Shown here piece after piece: positions 32,162 through 32,200 of a stretch of DNA of 32,200 nt. Location of the stretch: contig JBKCGZ010000189.1 of the NCBI GenBank assembly GCA_046303115.1, positions 1 to 32,200 of the forward strand. Reading direction: 5' to 3'. Positions within the stretch are counted from its first letter, which is position 1; each line of letters opens with the position of its first letter. This stretch comes from CAINEC01 sp046303115 (lineage in GTDB: Bacteria > Bacteroidota > Bacteroidia > AKYH767-A > OLB10). Below the pieces are notes generated by a model. The model did no database searches. It had not been told where the DNA came from and saw nothing but the letters and a program-made list of their open reading frames with translations. Both the position numbers and the translations under genes were made by a program.

Positions 32162-32200
32162 TTATATCAATAAATCAGAGGCGTTCGATTGATGAAATTT
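32162..32200 (-). CDS. Possible 3' end of a convergent gene
   Basis: On the minus strand one frame is open from the window edge to a TAA stop at 32162-32164, reading the last 12 residues as KFHQSNASDLLI. The other two minus frames have stops here. A convergent gene would suit the bidirectional terminator, but 39 bases are too few to be sure, and a plus-strand gene starting just beyond the window is an alternative. Confidence 0.2.
   Translation of the reverse strand, partial: KFHQSNASDLLI

Overview
The window is low-GC chromosomal DNA from a member of the Bacteroidota, probably a Flavobacteriia-like lineage. Three things point there: gldF and gldG gliding-type genes, the rpmB/rpmG/DUF4295/ftsY ribosomal-protein neighbourhood, and many copies of the Bacteroidota sigma-A promoter (TTG, about 19-20 bases, TAnnTTTG) with almost no Shine-Dalgarno sequences. 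Genes are dense. No stretch over 300 bases lacks a gene. I see no rRNA, tRNA, CRISPR array, insertion sequence or prophage.

Region 1 (1-5962) is one arm of a surface-polysaccharide locus. On the minus strand are two SAM-dependent methyltransferases and a glycosyltransferase cut by the window start. On the plus strand are an AsnB-type amidotransferase and a Wzx-like flippase. Region 2 (5957-10350) is a housekeeping block. On the minus strand are xerD and a secreted TPR protein. Diverging from them are aroQ, a family III CoA-transferase and a GNAT acetyltransferase in overlapping order, then trmD. Region 3 (10361-16562, minus strand) is a second polysaccharide arm: a GT4 glycosyltransferase, then Wza-like lipoprotein, Wzc-like tyrosine autokinase with a tyrosine/glycine tail, RfbC and a WecA-type initiating phosphosugar transferase. 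Together regions 1 and 3 supply initiation, sugar modification, flipping, polymer-length control and export.

Region 4 (16664-21416) holds gldF, gldG, a DUF4340 membrane-anchored protein and dnaN, closed by a strong terminator. Region 5 (21501-28808) runs rel, fur, a small STAS-domain protein, purA, an OstA/LptA-like protein and cinA. It puts ppGpp metabolism, metal-responsive control, AMP synthesis and outer-membrane biogenesis next to each other. Region 6 (28892-32125) holds rpmB, a secreted Xaa-Pro aminopeptidase, rpmG, a 51-residue DUF4295 protein and ftsY, with strong terminators before and after ftsY.

Most genes are recognisable core or polysaccharide genes, and I found no convincing new system. 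The points most worth a second look are the repeat-encoded Tyr/Gly tail of the autokinase, promoters placed so close to start codons that several mRNAs should be leaderless, the orphan STAS gene between fur and purA, the uncharacterised AroQ/CoA-transferase/GNAT operon, and the peptidase gene separating rpmB from rpmG.
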